This document shows, in pieces, positions 9,551 to 16,891 of a DNA stretch of 64,000 bases. This stretch comes from Balneolaceae bacterium (lineage in GTDB: Bacteria; Bacteroidota; Rhodothermia; Balneolales; Balneolaceae): the NCBI GenBank assembly GCA_006969905.1, contig CP030887.1, positions 1,656,001 through 1,720,000 of the forward strand. The letters run 5' to 3'. The notes beneath the pieces are model-generated. The model worked only from the letters and a program-made list of their open reading frames with translations. It did no database searches and was not told where the DNA came from. Both the position numbers and the translations under genes were made by a program. Numbering within the stretch: the stretch's first letter is position 1; each line of letters opens with the position of its first letter.

Positions 9551-9613
9551 GGTATAAAAGTTGATTTCAGAATTACTCAAGTAAGACAGGTTCAAAGCAA
9601 TTCCTTACAAAAT

Positions 9614-9649
9614 TTATCTGAAAACTGTTACGCTGAATTCTGACTACTG
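9614..9649 (-). repeat. Heptad array, right arm of four-helix module 1
   Basis: On the minus strand from 9649 down, units begin with CAG every seven bases (for example CAGTAGT, then CAGAATT), with one eight-base unit (CAGCGTAA). The array begins two bases after the paaZ stop codon and reads toward the four-helix gene, opposite to the octamer arm on its other side. Confidence 0.7.
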
Positions 9650-9650
9650 G

Positions 9651-11726
9651 TTAAACCAAATCGATATCCAGTTTATTCTTTCTTTTAACCAAAGTTAAGA
9701 TGGTGTATTCAGCTACTAAAATCTCGTCCTGATTTTTTACTTCTACATCCCAATAAACAACACCAAACGGAAATAAATCGCCTTCCCGTTGTTGTCGAAC
9801 TGTTTTTCGCTTTACAATTAGCTTGGTCGTGATGGTATCTCCGGGTGCAACAGGTGCAAGAAAAGAAAGACTTTCAAGCCCGTAGTTCAATAATACTGGG
9901 CCTTCATCCGGGTGAACAAACTGACCAGCAGCAGCAGATAATACAAAATAACCATGAGCTACTATTTTACCGAACAGAGATCTTGAAGCGGCATCCGGAT
10001 CAGTATGAGCATAAAAGTGATCCCCAGAAAGGTTGGCAAAATCTTCTACATCTTTATCTGTAACAGTTCGTGGTTCCGATAAAAGAGACTGACCAACTTC
10101 CAATTCCTCAAAGTGCATTTGAAATGGATGTTTTGGAGCTTCTTTGGTTTCAGCACCTTTAATATGTTGCTGAACAATATTCATCAAAGTAGTAGGAGAT
10201 CCTTGCAGAGCTATGCGTTGCATATTGTGGAGTACCGCTCGTGCTCCACCAAGCTCTTCGCCACCACCGGCACGCCCAGGTCCACCATGAACCATATGCG
10301 GCATTGGGGAGCCATGCCCGGTAGATTCTCCTGCTGAATTTCTGTTGATGACCATAAAACGACCGTGGTAAGGAGCACATCCTAAAGTGATTTCAGCGGC
10401 CACATCATCATCAGCTGTGAACAAAGAGGCCACCAATGAGCCATCCGCTTTATTTGCTATTTTAATTGCTTCCCGAACAGAATCATACGGCATAATAGTA
10501 GTCATAGGCCCGAATGCCTCGACTTCATGTACTTTGTCAACTTTTATAGGTTGATGACAAACCAAAACTTTTGGACTTGTAAAGGCTCCTTCGTGAATTC
10601 CATTTGAATACACAGTTTCTGTTACATCTTCTAAAACAGCCAATTGTTCATCAAATCGTTCTGCTTGCAGGCTTGAAGCAAGCGGCCCCATCCGTGTTTC
10701 TTTTTGAGTTGGATCACCGATCGTCGTTTTAGATAAGAAATTTTTTAGAGCCTCAGATACATCCTCAACTCTTTTTCTGGGAACGATGGTTCTTCGTATA
10801 GCTGTACATTTCTGGCCTGTTTTAACGGTCATTTCCATCCCAACTTCTTTGATGAATAACCCAAATTCTTCCATGTCGGGAGTAACATCAGGGCCAAGAA
10901 TAGAAGCGTTCAGGGAATCGGCTTCCATATTAAACTGAACGGAATTATCAACAATATTAGGATGTGACTTCAATTTCTTTCCGGTTGTTGCCGATCCGGT
11001 GAAGGAAACAGAATCCTGGCTATTCAAATGATCAAGAAGATCGCCGGGTTTGTCAGCAGCAATGAATTGTACACTTCCTCCCGGAAGAATTTCAGATTCA
11101 ACTATATCTTTGAATACTTCATAAGCAAGATAAGAGCCAACGGGAGAAGGTTTAACGATGCATGGGAGCCCAGCCATAATAGCCGGTGCCAGTTTTTCTA
11201 CCATTCCCCAAACAGGGAAGTTAAAAGCATTAATGTGAACGGCTATTCCATGCTTAGGAACACAAATGTGTTGTCCCACAAAAGTTCCACCTCTGGACAA
11301 CCTCTCCGTTCCGCCTTCTACATGAAAGGGGAGGTCGGAAAGCTCTCTTCTTGCTTTACTTGAAAGAACAAACATGGAACCAAAACCACCTTCAATGTCA
11401 ATCCAGGAATCCTTTCTGGTAGCACCAGTATGAGAAGAAAGCTCATAGTACTTTTCCTTTCGGTCCATCAAGTAAGCAGCGAGGAATTTGATTTTGAAGG
11501 CTCTTTGATGGATGGATAATTTCCTTAATTCAGGTCCGGCAACTGACCGCCCATAATCGAGTGCCGATTTATAATCTATTACCGTATCAACTAATGTGGC
11601 AACAGTACTGCCATCAATCGCACTGATCAAATCTGATTCAGAACCTTCAGTTAACCATTTGCCTTGTATATAACTCTTTACTCGTTTACCGTTACTCGTT
11701 TCTTCTGTCTTTTTTTTGGTTGACAT
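9651..11726 (-). CDS. paaZ: PaaZ: oxepin-CoA hydrolase / semialdehyde dehydrogenase
   Basis: 691 residues, close to the usual 680 or so. The N-terminal aldehyde dehydrogenase domain oxidises 3-oxo-5,6-dehydrosuberyl-CoA semialdehyde: candidate catalytic Glu268 (FNMEADSLN) and nucleophile Cys307 (KTGQKCTAIRR). The C-terminal MaoC-like (R)-hydratase (about 535-690, with NLSGDHFYAHTDP) opens the oxepin-CoA ring. The normal family N-terminus corresponds to KSYIQGKW; here about 16 extra residues (MSTKKKTEETSNGKRV) precede it, and much of that stretch coincides with a heptad array (11670-11704). A real start nearer KSYIQG cannot be excluded, but no other good start codon is seen. The gene follows four-helix module 2. 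Confidence 0.92.
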   Translation of the reverse strand: MSTKKKTEETSNGKRVKSYIQGKWLTEGSESDLISAIDGSTVATLVDTVIDYKSALDYGRSVAGPELRKLSIHQRAFKIKFLAAYLMDRKEKYYELSSHTGATRKDSWIDIEGGFGSMFVLSSKARRELSDLPFHVEGGTERLSRGGTFVGQHICVPKHGIAVHINAFNFPVWGMVEKLAPAIMAGLPCIVKPSPVGSYLAYEVFKDIVESEILPGGSVQFIAADKPGDLLDHLNSQDSVSFTGSATTGKKLKSHPNIVDNSVQFNMEADSLNASILGPDVTPDMEEFGLFIKEVGMEMTVKTGQKCTAIRRTIVPRKRVEDVSEALKNFLSKTTIGDPTQKETRMGPLASSLQAERFDEQLAVLEDVTETVYSNGIHEGAFTSPKVLVCHQPIKVDKVHEVEAFGPMTTIMPYDSVREAIKIANKADGSLVASLFTADDDVAAEITLGCAPYHGRFMVINRNSAGESTGHGSPMPHMVHGGPGRAGGGEELGGARAVLHNMQRIALQGSPTTLMNIVQQHIKGAETKEAPKHPFQMHFEELEVGQSLLSEPRTVTDKDVEDFANLSGDHFYAHTDPDAASRSLFGKIVAHGYFVLSAAAGQFVHPDEGPVLLNYGLESLSFLAPVAPGDTITTKLIVKRKTVRQQREGDLFPFGVVYWDVEVKNQDEILVAEYTILTLVKRKNKLDIDLV
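11670..11704 (-). repeat. Heptad array inside the paaZ 5' coding end (left arm of module 2)
   Basis: On the minus strand five consecutive seven-base units run from 11704 to 11670, for example GAGTAAC and GAGTAAA, one of them deviating as GGTAAAC. They form codons of the extra PaaZ N-terminus. The inner part is inverted relative to 12124-12133: TACTCGTTTC at 11693-11702 pairs perfectly with GAAACGAGTA there. Units read away from the four-helix gene, unlike modules 1, 3 and 4. Confidence 0.65.
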
Positions 11727-11728
11727 AA

Positions 11729-12094
11729 TTATGATTGTGTTCTTTCTACAGACTGAATAAAGAGATTCAGTTTCTTTCCAAGTTTATCATTTACCTCAAT
11801 TAGTTCAAGGTAAAGTTCTTTGTTTTTAAGAGATTGTGTTTCATATAAAGAATCCAAATGATCTCTGGTCTCATCATTGGAAGCTAATGCAAAAATCAAA
11901 AACCGAATGTATTCCTTTTTATAAGTTCTTCGACCATAGCCTTCCACAATGTTTGATCTCACAGATTTCGAAGATCTTCTTATTTGACTTCCGGTCTCAT
12001 ATAGCTCAAACTTTGGAAGTTTTAAACTCATTTCATGAATTTTATTCGATTGCTCTTTTGCAAGCTGCCATATTTCAGAATTTCTATAACTCAT
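11729..12094 (-). CDS. Four-helix bundle protein, S23/Avd family (module 2)
   Basis: 121 residues. The family core is present but divergent: an [16 protein letters not shown] helix, [20 protein letters not shown] and NIVEGYGRR, a [14 protein letters not shown] helix and a C-terminal [13 protein letters not shown]. It is the least similar of the four copies, lacking the GS..E.ET stretch of copies 3 and 4. A nucleic-acid binding role is inferred from family only. It lies between a gene of unknown function (12139-12585) and paaZ, ending two bases before the paaZ start, so it is translated within the paa transcript. Confidence 0.8.
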   Translation of the reverse strand: MSYRNSEIWQLAKEQSNKIHEMSLKLPKFELYETGSQIRRSSKSVRSNIVEGYGRRTYKKEYIRFLIFALASNDETRDHLDSLYETQSLKNKELYLELIEVNDKLGKKLNLFIQSVERTQS

Positions 12095-12118
12095 AAAATT
12101 GAATTAAACACAAAAAAA

Positions 12119-12154
12119 GACGAGAAACGAGTAGCCAGCTACGAGTTTTTCTCG
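12119..12154 (-). terminator. Hairpin with T-tract at the module 2 right arm (possible attenuator)
   Basis: Read on the minus strand, CGAGAAA..CTCGTAGC folds against GCTACTCGTTTCTCG (two mismatches and a two-base bulge) and is followed by TC and a run of seven T. This is the shape of an intrinsic terminator, inside the operon just after the stop of the 12139 gene and before four-helix gene 2. It may lower expression of paaZ and later genes. It also coincides with the heptad array at 12122-12149. Confidence 0.45.
12122..12149 (+). repeat. Heptad array, right arm of module 2
   Basis: Four in-phase seven-base units from 12122, such as GAGAAAC, GAGTAGC and, last, GAGTTTT. The array overlaps the C-terminal codons and TAG stop of the 12139-12585 gene, so it also writes that protein's last residues (GEKNS). 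Confidence 0.65.
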
Positions 12155-12585
12155 CCTAATCTTTTTGGGTGGTTATCTGCTTCCTGTAACTCGTCAAAAG
12201 CCTTTTGAAAGTTTTTCATGAGCTCCATGTATTGCTGAGAACTTTCTTCCCGATCCTCAATTTTCCTGCTTCTTAAACTTTCATTCTCCGCGCACCTGAT
12301 AAAGCGCCAAAACTCAAACTCAACCAAAAGATCATTTTCAAATTCCAAATAAATCATCCCGTTTTCATTTACTGATCTGAATTTAAATCTGGCCGAGGCG
12401 TATCCGGTAACGGGAGATGTGCCATTCGACATGTAAAGGTTTAAATCTTTTGTAGTCACTTTAACATAACCAATAGCTTTAGCAATGTTCCAGCAATGGA
12501 TGATGTCCCCTTCACGCCAGTGCAGAATTTCGGGATACCAAGTATGAGGTGGTTTGCCCTTTTTTTTATTTCTGAACAAGCCCAT
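12139..12585 (-). CDS. Unknown protein, tandem paralog A in the paa operon
   Basis: 148 residues; I do not recognise the family. It shares with the neighbouring 12587-13015 gene an N-terminus of basic residues followed by WYPEILHWREGD, a central beta-rich region with an FEFWRFIRC motif, and a C-terminal helix with SSQQYMELMKNFQKAFDELQE. No signal peptide or membrane helix, so probably cytoplasmic. The C-terminal tail is encoded by the heptad array at 12122-12149. It is two bases from its paralog. Either a domain binding a paa protein or an inserted accessory pair is possible; nothing in the sequence decides. Confidence 0.7.
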   Translation of the reverse strand: MGLFRNKKKGKPPHTWYPEILHWREGDIIHCWNIAKAIGYVKVTTKDLNLYMSNGTSPVTGYASARFKFRSVNENGMIYLEFENDLLVEFEFWRFIRCAENESLRSRKIEDREESSQQYMELMKNFQKAFDELQEADNHPKRLGEKNS

Positions 12586-12586
12586 T

Positions 12587-13015
12587 TTATTTGAGTAAAT
12601 TTTTTGTTTTATCGGATTCTTCCAGCTCGTGATAAGCTTTTTGAAAGGTATTAATTAACTCCATGTATTCTTTTGAGGATTTTAAATCCTGCTCTATAGA
12701 GCGATCTCTAAGGCTTAGATTAATGGCATTCTTGATAAATTTTTTGAATTGAATCTTATATAAGCGACCTGAATCTTTTTCTGCAATAATGATAAACCCC
12801 CGGTCTGTTATACCTTTATACAAATACACATTTGTAGGAATAGCATCTTTATCAATTATTGCATCAATACGAAGCATTAAATTTTGAATGTAATTATTGT
12901 ATTCTACTTCACCATAGTCAATGCTTCTTATCTCATCACCTTCTTTCCAGTGTAAAATTTCTGGATACCATACATGTGGTGCTTTTCCTGCTTTTTTTAT
13001 CTTAAACGAGCCCAT
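12587..13015 (-). CDS. Unknown protein, tandem paralog B in the paa operon
   Basis: 142 residues, paralogous to the 12139-12585 product: KIKKAGKAPHVWYPEILHWKEGD at the N-terminus (about residues 5-27) and SSKEYMELINTFQKAYHELEE at the C-terminus (about 114-134), with a more divergent middle. Predicted soluble. It lies four bases after paaY and two before paralog A, so the pair is cotranscribed with the phenylacetate genes. The conserved ends and variable middle suggest a domain with two fixed surfaces; the function is unknown. Confidence 0.7.
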   Translation of the reverse strand: MGSFKIKKAGKAPHVWYPEILHWKEGDEIRSIDYGEVEYNNYIQNLMLRIDAIIDKDAIPTNVYLYKGITDRGFIIIAEKDSGRLYKIQFKKFIKNAINLSLRDRSIEQDLKSSKEYMELINTFQKAYHELEESDKTKNLLK

Positions 13016-13019
13016 TTTT

Positions 13020-13616
13020 CTATTTCTTTTGATTGCCCCAGGTTCTGTATTCCACTTCCTGATCTTTTCTATTCTCAGGAATCTCCCTTAACGGCTCACA
13101 TTCCTTCAGCGTTTCGTGTAACTCTTTGGGTAATCGCTGGTACCATCCTGTACCTTCTGCTTTCCATTTCAGCATTTCATCTGATACATCTTTAACTATC
13201 TTTGCAGGATTTCCAACAACTACTTTTCTGTCCGGGATTTCGGTTCCTTCTTTCACAAAAGCTAATGCACCAATAATTGATCCGGCTCCAACCACTACGT
13301 TATCCATTACAACGGCATTCATACCAATAAGACAGTTTTCTTTAAGGTGAGCACCATGAATCACAGCTCCATGACCAACGTGAGCACCTTCTTCAAGAAT
13401 AACGGTAACCCCGGGAAACATATGAATGGTACAATTCTCCTGGACATTACACCCGCCTTTAATCACAATCTTGCCCCAGTCACCACGAATTGCTGCGCCC
13501 GGACCGATATATACATCTTTACCGATAATAACATTACCTGTAACAGCGGCTAATGGATGTACATAAGCGCTTTCGTCGATAACTGGTTTATATCCTTTAT
13601 ACTCGTAAATGGCCAT
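13020..13616 (-). CDS. paaY: PaaY-type hexapeptide-repeat thioesterase
   Basis: 198 residues forming a left-handed beta-helix of hexapeptide repeats (for example IGKDVYIGPGAAIRGDWG, GHGAVIHGA). It belongs to the gamma-carbonic-anhydrase-like family; the metal-site histidines lie around TIHMFPG and GHGAVIHG. The C-terminal helix and tail (MLKWKAEGTGWYQRLPKE) match PaaY, which hydrolyses stalled CoA thioesters that would otherwise inhibit phenylacetate breakdown. It is placed between paaJ and the two unknown paralogs with a 3-bp gap to paaJ. Confidence 0.9.
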   Translation of the reverse strand: MAIYEYKGYKPVIDESAYVHPLAAVTGNVIIGKDVYIGPGAAIRGDWGKIVIKGGCNVQENCTIHMFPGVTVILEEGAHVGHGAVIHGAHLKENCLIGMNAVVMDNVVVGAGSIIGALAFVKEGTEIPDRKVVVGNPAKIVKDVSDEMLKWKAEGTGWYQRLPKELHETLKECEPLREIPENRKDQEVEYRTWGNQKK

Positions 13617-13619
13617 TGA

Positions 13620-14828
13620 TTATACTTTCTCCAAAATAACAGCAAATCCCTGACCAACTCCTACACATAAAGTACAGAGCGCATACTTAGCGTTCTCTTT
13701 TTCATGGAGTTCGATAGTTGCTGTTTGCAGTAAGCGTTGCCCGGTCATACCCAGCGGGTGACCAATAGCTATAGCACCTCCATTTGGATTCAACCGCGAG
13801 TCATTATCTTCCAAGCCTAGCATTCTGGTTACACCCAACGATTGACCTGCAAAAGCTTCATTAAGCTCAATGATATCCATATCGTTTAAATTAAGTCCTG
13901 CTCGATTCATTACTTTGTTAGTAGCCTCAACAGGTCCAAGTCCCATAATTCGAGGTTCAATTCCAGAAACCGCAGAAGCAACAATTCGGGACTTTGGTTT
14001 CAAATGGTATTTCTTAACGCCTGAATCTGAAGCTACTAATAAAGCTCCGGCACCATCATTTAACCCGGAAGCATTTCCAGCTGTAACCGAGCCATCTTTT
14101 CGAAAAGCCGGACGAAGTTTTCCAAGTATTTCCGGGGTCGAATCTGGTCGCATAAATTCATCATGCTCAAAAATAATCGGATCACCTTTTCTTTGTGGAA
14201 TCTCTACCTTTACAATTTCTTTTGCCAATCGGCCTGAATCTCTGGCTGCTCCCGCTTTTTGTTGGCTCCATGCTGCGAATTTGTCCTGATCTTCACGGGA
14301 GATATTATGCATTTTAACCACATTCTCTGCGGTCATTCCCATGCCATCTGTTCCATACATCTCATGCATTTTTGGGTTCACAAATCGCCATCCAAACGTA
14401 GAGTCGTGCATCTGGTTTGTTCCGGACCATGGAGTGTTTCCTTTACCTAACACAATTGGACCTCTTGTCATGTGTTCCACGCCACCAGTTATAAACAGAT
14501 CACCTTCTCCGGCTTTTATCGCATGGTATGCCTTGATGGTTGCACTCATTCCGGAAGCACATAACCGGTTCACGGTTTCTCCAGGCACAGAAACAGGCAG
14601 TCCTGCTAACAAAGCAGCCATTCGGGCTACATTCCTGTTATCCTCACCAGCTTGATTGGCACATCCGAAGATTACATCTTCAACAGCGGCCGGATCAATC
14701 TCAGGATTTCTTTTTAACAGTTCTTTGATTGGTATGGCTGCCAAATCATCTGCTCTGACAGATGAAAGGGAACCTTTCAGTTTCCCGATTGGAGTTCTGA
14801 TTCCATCAATGATATACGCTTCGCTCAT
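13620..14828 (-). CDS. paaJ: 3-oxoadipyl-CoA thiolase (PaaJ/PcaF family)
   Basis: 402 residues, full-length thiolase. The acylated cysteine is Cys90 (NRLCASGM); the C-terminal GHPLGMTG histidine and CVGVGQG cysteine motifs are intact. The PcaF/PaaJ-like insertion HDSTFGWRFVNPKM separates it from ordinary acetyl-CoA acetyltransferases. It cleaves 3-oxoadipyl-CoA to succinyl-CoA and acetyl-CoA and the earlier dehydrosuberyl intermediate, the last steps of the pathway. The heptad array 14831-14872 begins two bases upstream of its ATG. Confidence 0.92.
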   Translation of the reverse strand: MSEAYIIDGIRTPIGKLKGSLSSVRADDLAAIPIKELLKRNPEIDPAAVEDVIFGCANQAGEDNRNVARMAALLAGLPVSVPGETVNRLCASGMSATIKAYHAIKAGEGDLFITGGVEHMTRGPIVLGKGNTPWSGTNQMHDSTFGWRFVNPKMHEMYGTDGMGMTAENVVKMHNISREDQDKFAAWSQQKAGAARDSGRLAKEIVKVEIPQRKGDPIIFEHDEFMRPDSTPEILGKLRPAFRKDGSVTAGNASGLNDGAGALLVASDSGVKKYHLKPKSRIVASAVSGIEPRIMGLGPVEATNKVMNRAGLNLNDMDIIELNEAFAGQSLGVTRMLGLEDNDSRLNPNGGAIAIGHPLGMTGQRLLQTATIELHEKENAKYALCTLCVGVGQGFAVILEKV

Positions 14829-14830
14829 AA

Positions 14831-14872
14831 TAGTAATGAGTAATTAGATTTTAGTATTTAGTTTAAAGAATT
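14831..14872 (+). repeat. Heptad array, left arm of four-helix module 3
   Basis: Six perfectly phased seven-base units, each with AG at positions two and three (first TAGTAAT, third TAGATTT, last AAGAATT). The last units cover the stop codon (14858-14860) and final codons of the four-helix gene. The stretch 14839-14856 is the exact reverse complement of 15221-15238. Confidence 0.9.
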
Positions 14873-15208
14873 TGAAAGAGAATAAATCATTTTCTGAATT
14901 TCATTTATTGATTCAGAAAGTTGATCTAGTATACTATTATCAATAAAGCCTAAATTTTTGGAAATAGTTAATTGAGTTTCCAATTCTGAGCAAGAACCAT
15001 AAACATAATTAAGAAATAGCTTGAACTCTTTTTTTGAATTTCTTCCAGCTCCTTCTGCTACATTGGAACTAATTGAAACAACACTCCTTCTAATTTGTGA
15101 TGTTATTCCAAACTTTTCTTCTTGCGGAAAGTTTTTAGTAGCCGAATAAACTTCAGTGGCAAGTTCTACTGCTTTTTGCCAGACTTTCAATTCCTTAAAC
15201 TGGTGCAC
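14858..15208 (-). CDS. Four-helix bundle protein, S23/Avd family (module 3)
   Basis: 116 residues from a GTG start (MHQFKELKVWQKAVEL). A textbook family member: ELKVWQKAVELATEVY, FPQEEKFGITSQIRRSVVSI, SSNVAEGAGRNSKKEFKLFL, then GSCSELETQLTISKNLGF and a final INEIQKMIYSL helix. Closest in the window to copy 4. Basic surface residues fit nucleic-acid binding, as proposed for Avd; this is family knowledge, not seen here. It sits between paaI and paaJ, codirectional, enclosed by a perfect 18-bp inverted repeat. Confidence 0.88.
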   Translation of the reverse strand: MHQFKELKVWQKAVELATEVYSATKNFPQEEKFGITSQIRRSVVSISSNVAEGAGRNSKKEFKLFLNYVYGSCSELETQLTISKNLGFIDNSILDQLSESINEIQKMIYSLSNSLN

Positions 15209-15211
15209 TTA

Positions 15212-15246
15212 TATACTCCATACTAAAATCTAATTACTAACATCTA
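15212..15246 (-). repeat. Heptad array, right arm of four-helix module 3
   Basis: On the minus strand five phased units run from 15246 to 15212 (first TAGATGT, third TAGATTT, last GAGTATA) toward the four-helix start codon. The first TAG is the stop codon of paaI (15244-15246). Contains the 15221-15238 half of the perfect inverted repeat. Confidence 0.9.
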
Positions 15247-15651
15247 CCACTTACCAGTTCTGTAAACGGTGCCGCGAAAATCGGCTACCAAATCATCATG
15301 TTGATTAATAACTCTGATCTTATAGACACCAATAGTTTTTCCGTTTTGAATTTCTTCTGTTTCGGCAATTAGTGTATCGCCGACTTCTACCTTTTTGGTG
15401 TAATTGATATTGTTTTCCAGAGCAACAGAGACTGAACCTCTCGAATTTGAAGCAAAAGCCAGAGCACTGTCCGCTAAGGAAAAAGTAATACCACCATGAC
15501 AAATACCAAAACCATTACACATTTCTTCTCTGATCTTGATCGACAATTTAATGTACCCTGATTTAAATCCTTCAACTTCAATCCCCATCCATTGGGAGAA
15601 TGAATCTTTCTCAAACATTGAGTCTATAATTTGATCAGCTTTTTTATCCAT
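15244..15651 (-). CDS. paaI: PaaI-type hotdog thioesterase
   Basis: 135 residues, single hotdog domain. The active-site region GICHGGITFSLADSALAFASNS (about residues 49-70) contains the HGG motif and the acidic residue on the long helix used by PaaI. It hydrolyses ring-hydroxylated phenylacetyl-CoA or other stalled thioesters and frees CoA. Its TAG stop is the first triplet of the heptad array of module 3, and a gene-less inverted heptad pair lies just upstream of its start. Confidence 0.9.
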   Translation of the reverse strand: MDKKADQIIDSMFEKDSFSQWMGIEVEGFKSGYIKLSIKIREEMCNGFGICHGGITFSLADSALAFASNSRGSVSVALENNINYTKKVEVGDTLIAETEEIQNGKTIGVYKIRVINQHDDLVADFRGTVYRTGKW

Positions 15652-15656
15652 AAAAC

Positions 15657-15692
15657 TAGTTTGAAAGTATCCAGTTTTCAGAATTCAGTTAA
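15657..15692 (+). repeat. Heptad array, left half of a gene-less inverted pair
   Basis: Units of seven with AG at positions two and three: after an eight-base TAGTTTGA come AAGTATC, CAGTTTT and two more. 15672-15690 is an exact 19-bp reverse complement of 15700-15718, separated by nine bases. No T-tract follows on the minus strand, so it is not an obvious terminator. Confidence 0.85.
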
Positions 15693-15697
15693 ATATC

Positions 15698-15726
15698 ATA
15701 ACTGAATTCTGAAAACTGACTCACTG
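15698..15726 (-). repeat. Heptad array, right half of a gene-less inverted pair
   Basis: On the minus strand an eight-base unit (CAGTGAGT) and three seven-base units (CAGTTTT and two others) run from 15726 to 15698, two bases after the paaH stop. Partner of the array at 15657-15692. Confidence 0.85.
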
Positions 15727-15727
15727 A

Positions 15728-16891
15728 TTACTTCCTCTCCCTCACTTTTCTTTTCAATAATGGATTAGGTCGATATCTGTCTTCCTGGTATTCATCGTAC
15801 AAAGCATTCATTCTTTCCAGGACTGTCTCTAAACCGATCTCTTCAGCCCAGGCAAGTAACCCCTTAGGATAATTGACTCCGTTTTGCATGGCAAGGTCTA
15901 CATCCTTAGCTGAACCGATATTCATAAATACGGCATCGAACGCTTCATTGATGAGCATCACTAAAATACGGTGTAGGATTTCCTGTCCAAGCTCTTCATC
16001 AGTTTTTGGGTCACTATTTTTGGCGTCTTCACCATAATTATAGAATCCTTTGCCTGATTTTCTTCCCAGCCATCCTGCTTCTACTAACCGCTTTTGAGTA
16101 AACGAAGGTTTAAAACGTGGATCATAATAAAACTCTCTAAATACCGAACTGGTCACTTCGTAATTCACATCATGGCCAATTAAATCCATTAACTCGAAAG
16201 GTCCCATTCGGAAACCGCCAAGTTCTTTCATTGCCCAATCGATGGTTGGCACATCTGCAATACCTTCTTCAAGAATCCGAAGGGCTTCAGAATAAAAAGG
16301 TCGGGCTACACGATTCACTATAAATCCGGGAGTATCTTTGGCTAACACGGTAATCTTTTCCCAACCCGAAATAAATTCTTTTGTTGAAGTAGCTAATTCC
16401 AAATTCGTAGCAACCCCGGGAATGATCTCAACCAGCTTCATAAGGGGTGCAGGATTGAAAAAATGTACCCCTAAAAATCGTTCTGGTTTTTTAAGTGCTG
16501 AAGAAATGGATGCAATAGAAAGGGAAGAAGTATTGGAAGCCAGAATACAATCTTTAGGAATTATAGCCTCCAATCTTTGAAAAGCATCTTTTTTGATATC
16601 GATATTCTCAATAATGGCTTCGATCACAAAGCCACATTTTCCAAAATCGGTAATGTTATCTGGAAAATGAATACGTCCAAGAATACCATCAACTTCATCT
16701 TGGCTCATTCTTCCTTTTTCCACCTGGCGGTTCAGAATCTTCTCTAACCCTGCTTTGGCTTTCGGAAGCTGTTCTGGATATGCATCATATAAATATACAT
16801 CATGTCCATTCGTAGCCGCAATTTGAGCAATTCCGGTACCCATAGTTCCCGCACCAATGATTCCTACTACAGTATTTTTGTCTAAGCTCAT
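15728..16891 (-). CDS. paaH: 3-hydroxyacyl-CoA dehydrogenase (PaaH)
   Basis: 387 residues. The N-terminal Rossmann domain has GIIGAGTMGTGIAQIA for NAD binding; the catalytic region contains GVHFFNPAPLMKLVEII. The 3HCDH C-terminal domain follows (GFIVNRVARPFYSEALRI, GPFELMDLIGHDVNYEV) with a partial second copy at the end. It oxidises 3-hydroxyadipyl-CoA to 3-oxoadipyl-CoA. It is shorter than the E. coli protein (about 475), mainly because the second C-terminal repeat is reduced. The start overlaps the stop of the DUF4260 gene by 4 bp. Confidence 0.9.
   Translation of the reverse strand: MSLDKNTVVGIIGAGTMGTGIAQIAATNGHDVYLYDAYPEQLPKAKAGLEKILNRQVEKGRMSQDEVDGILGRIHFPDNITDFGKCGFVIEAIIENIDIKKDAFQRLEAIIPKDCILASNTSSLSIASISSALKKPERFLGVHFFNPAPLMKLVEIIPGVATNLELATSTKEFISGWEKITVLAKDTPGFIVNRVARPFYSEALRILEEGIADVPTIDWAMKELGGFRMGPFELMDLIGHDVNYEVTSSVFREFYYDPRFKPSFTQKRLVEAGWLGRKSGKGFYNYGEDAKNSDPKTDEELGQEILHRILVMLINEAFDAVFMNIGSAKDVDLAMQNGVNYPKGLLAWAEEIGLETVLERMNALYDEYQEDRYRPNPLLKRKVRERK

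Noticed and set aside
9194-9595. Four-helix gene 1 starting at 9595
   Set aside because: The first 15 residues are outside the family pattern; the inner ATG gives the usual MKPAKTFKDLLVWQ start.
13870-14289. 139-aa plus-strand ORF inside paaJ
   Set aside because: Antisense shadow of a complete thiolase gene.
15672-15718. Rho-independent terminator
   Set aside because: The stem is perfect, but no T-run follows on the transcribed strand and the operon continues directly.
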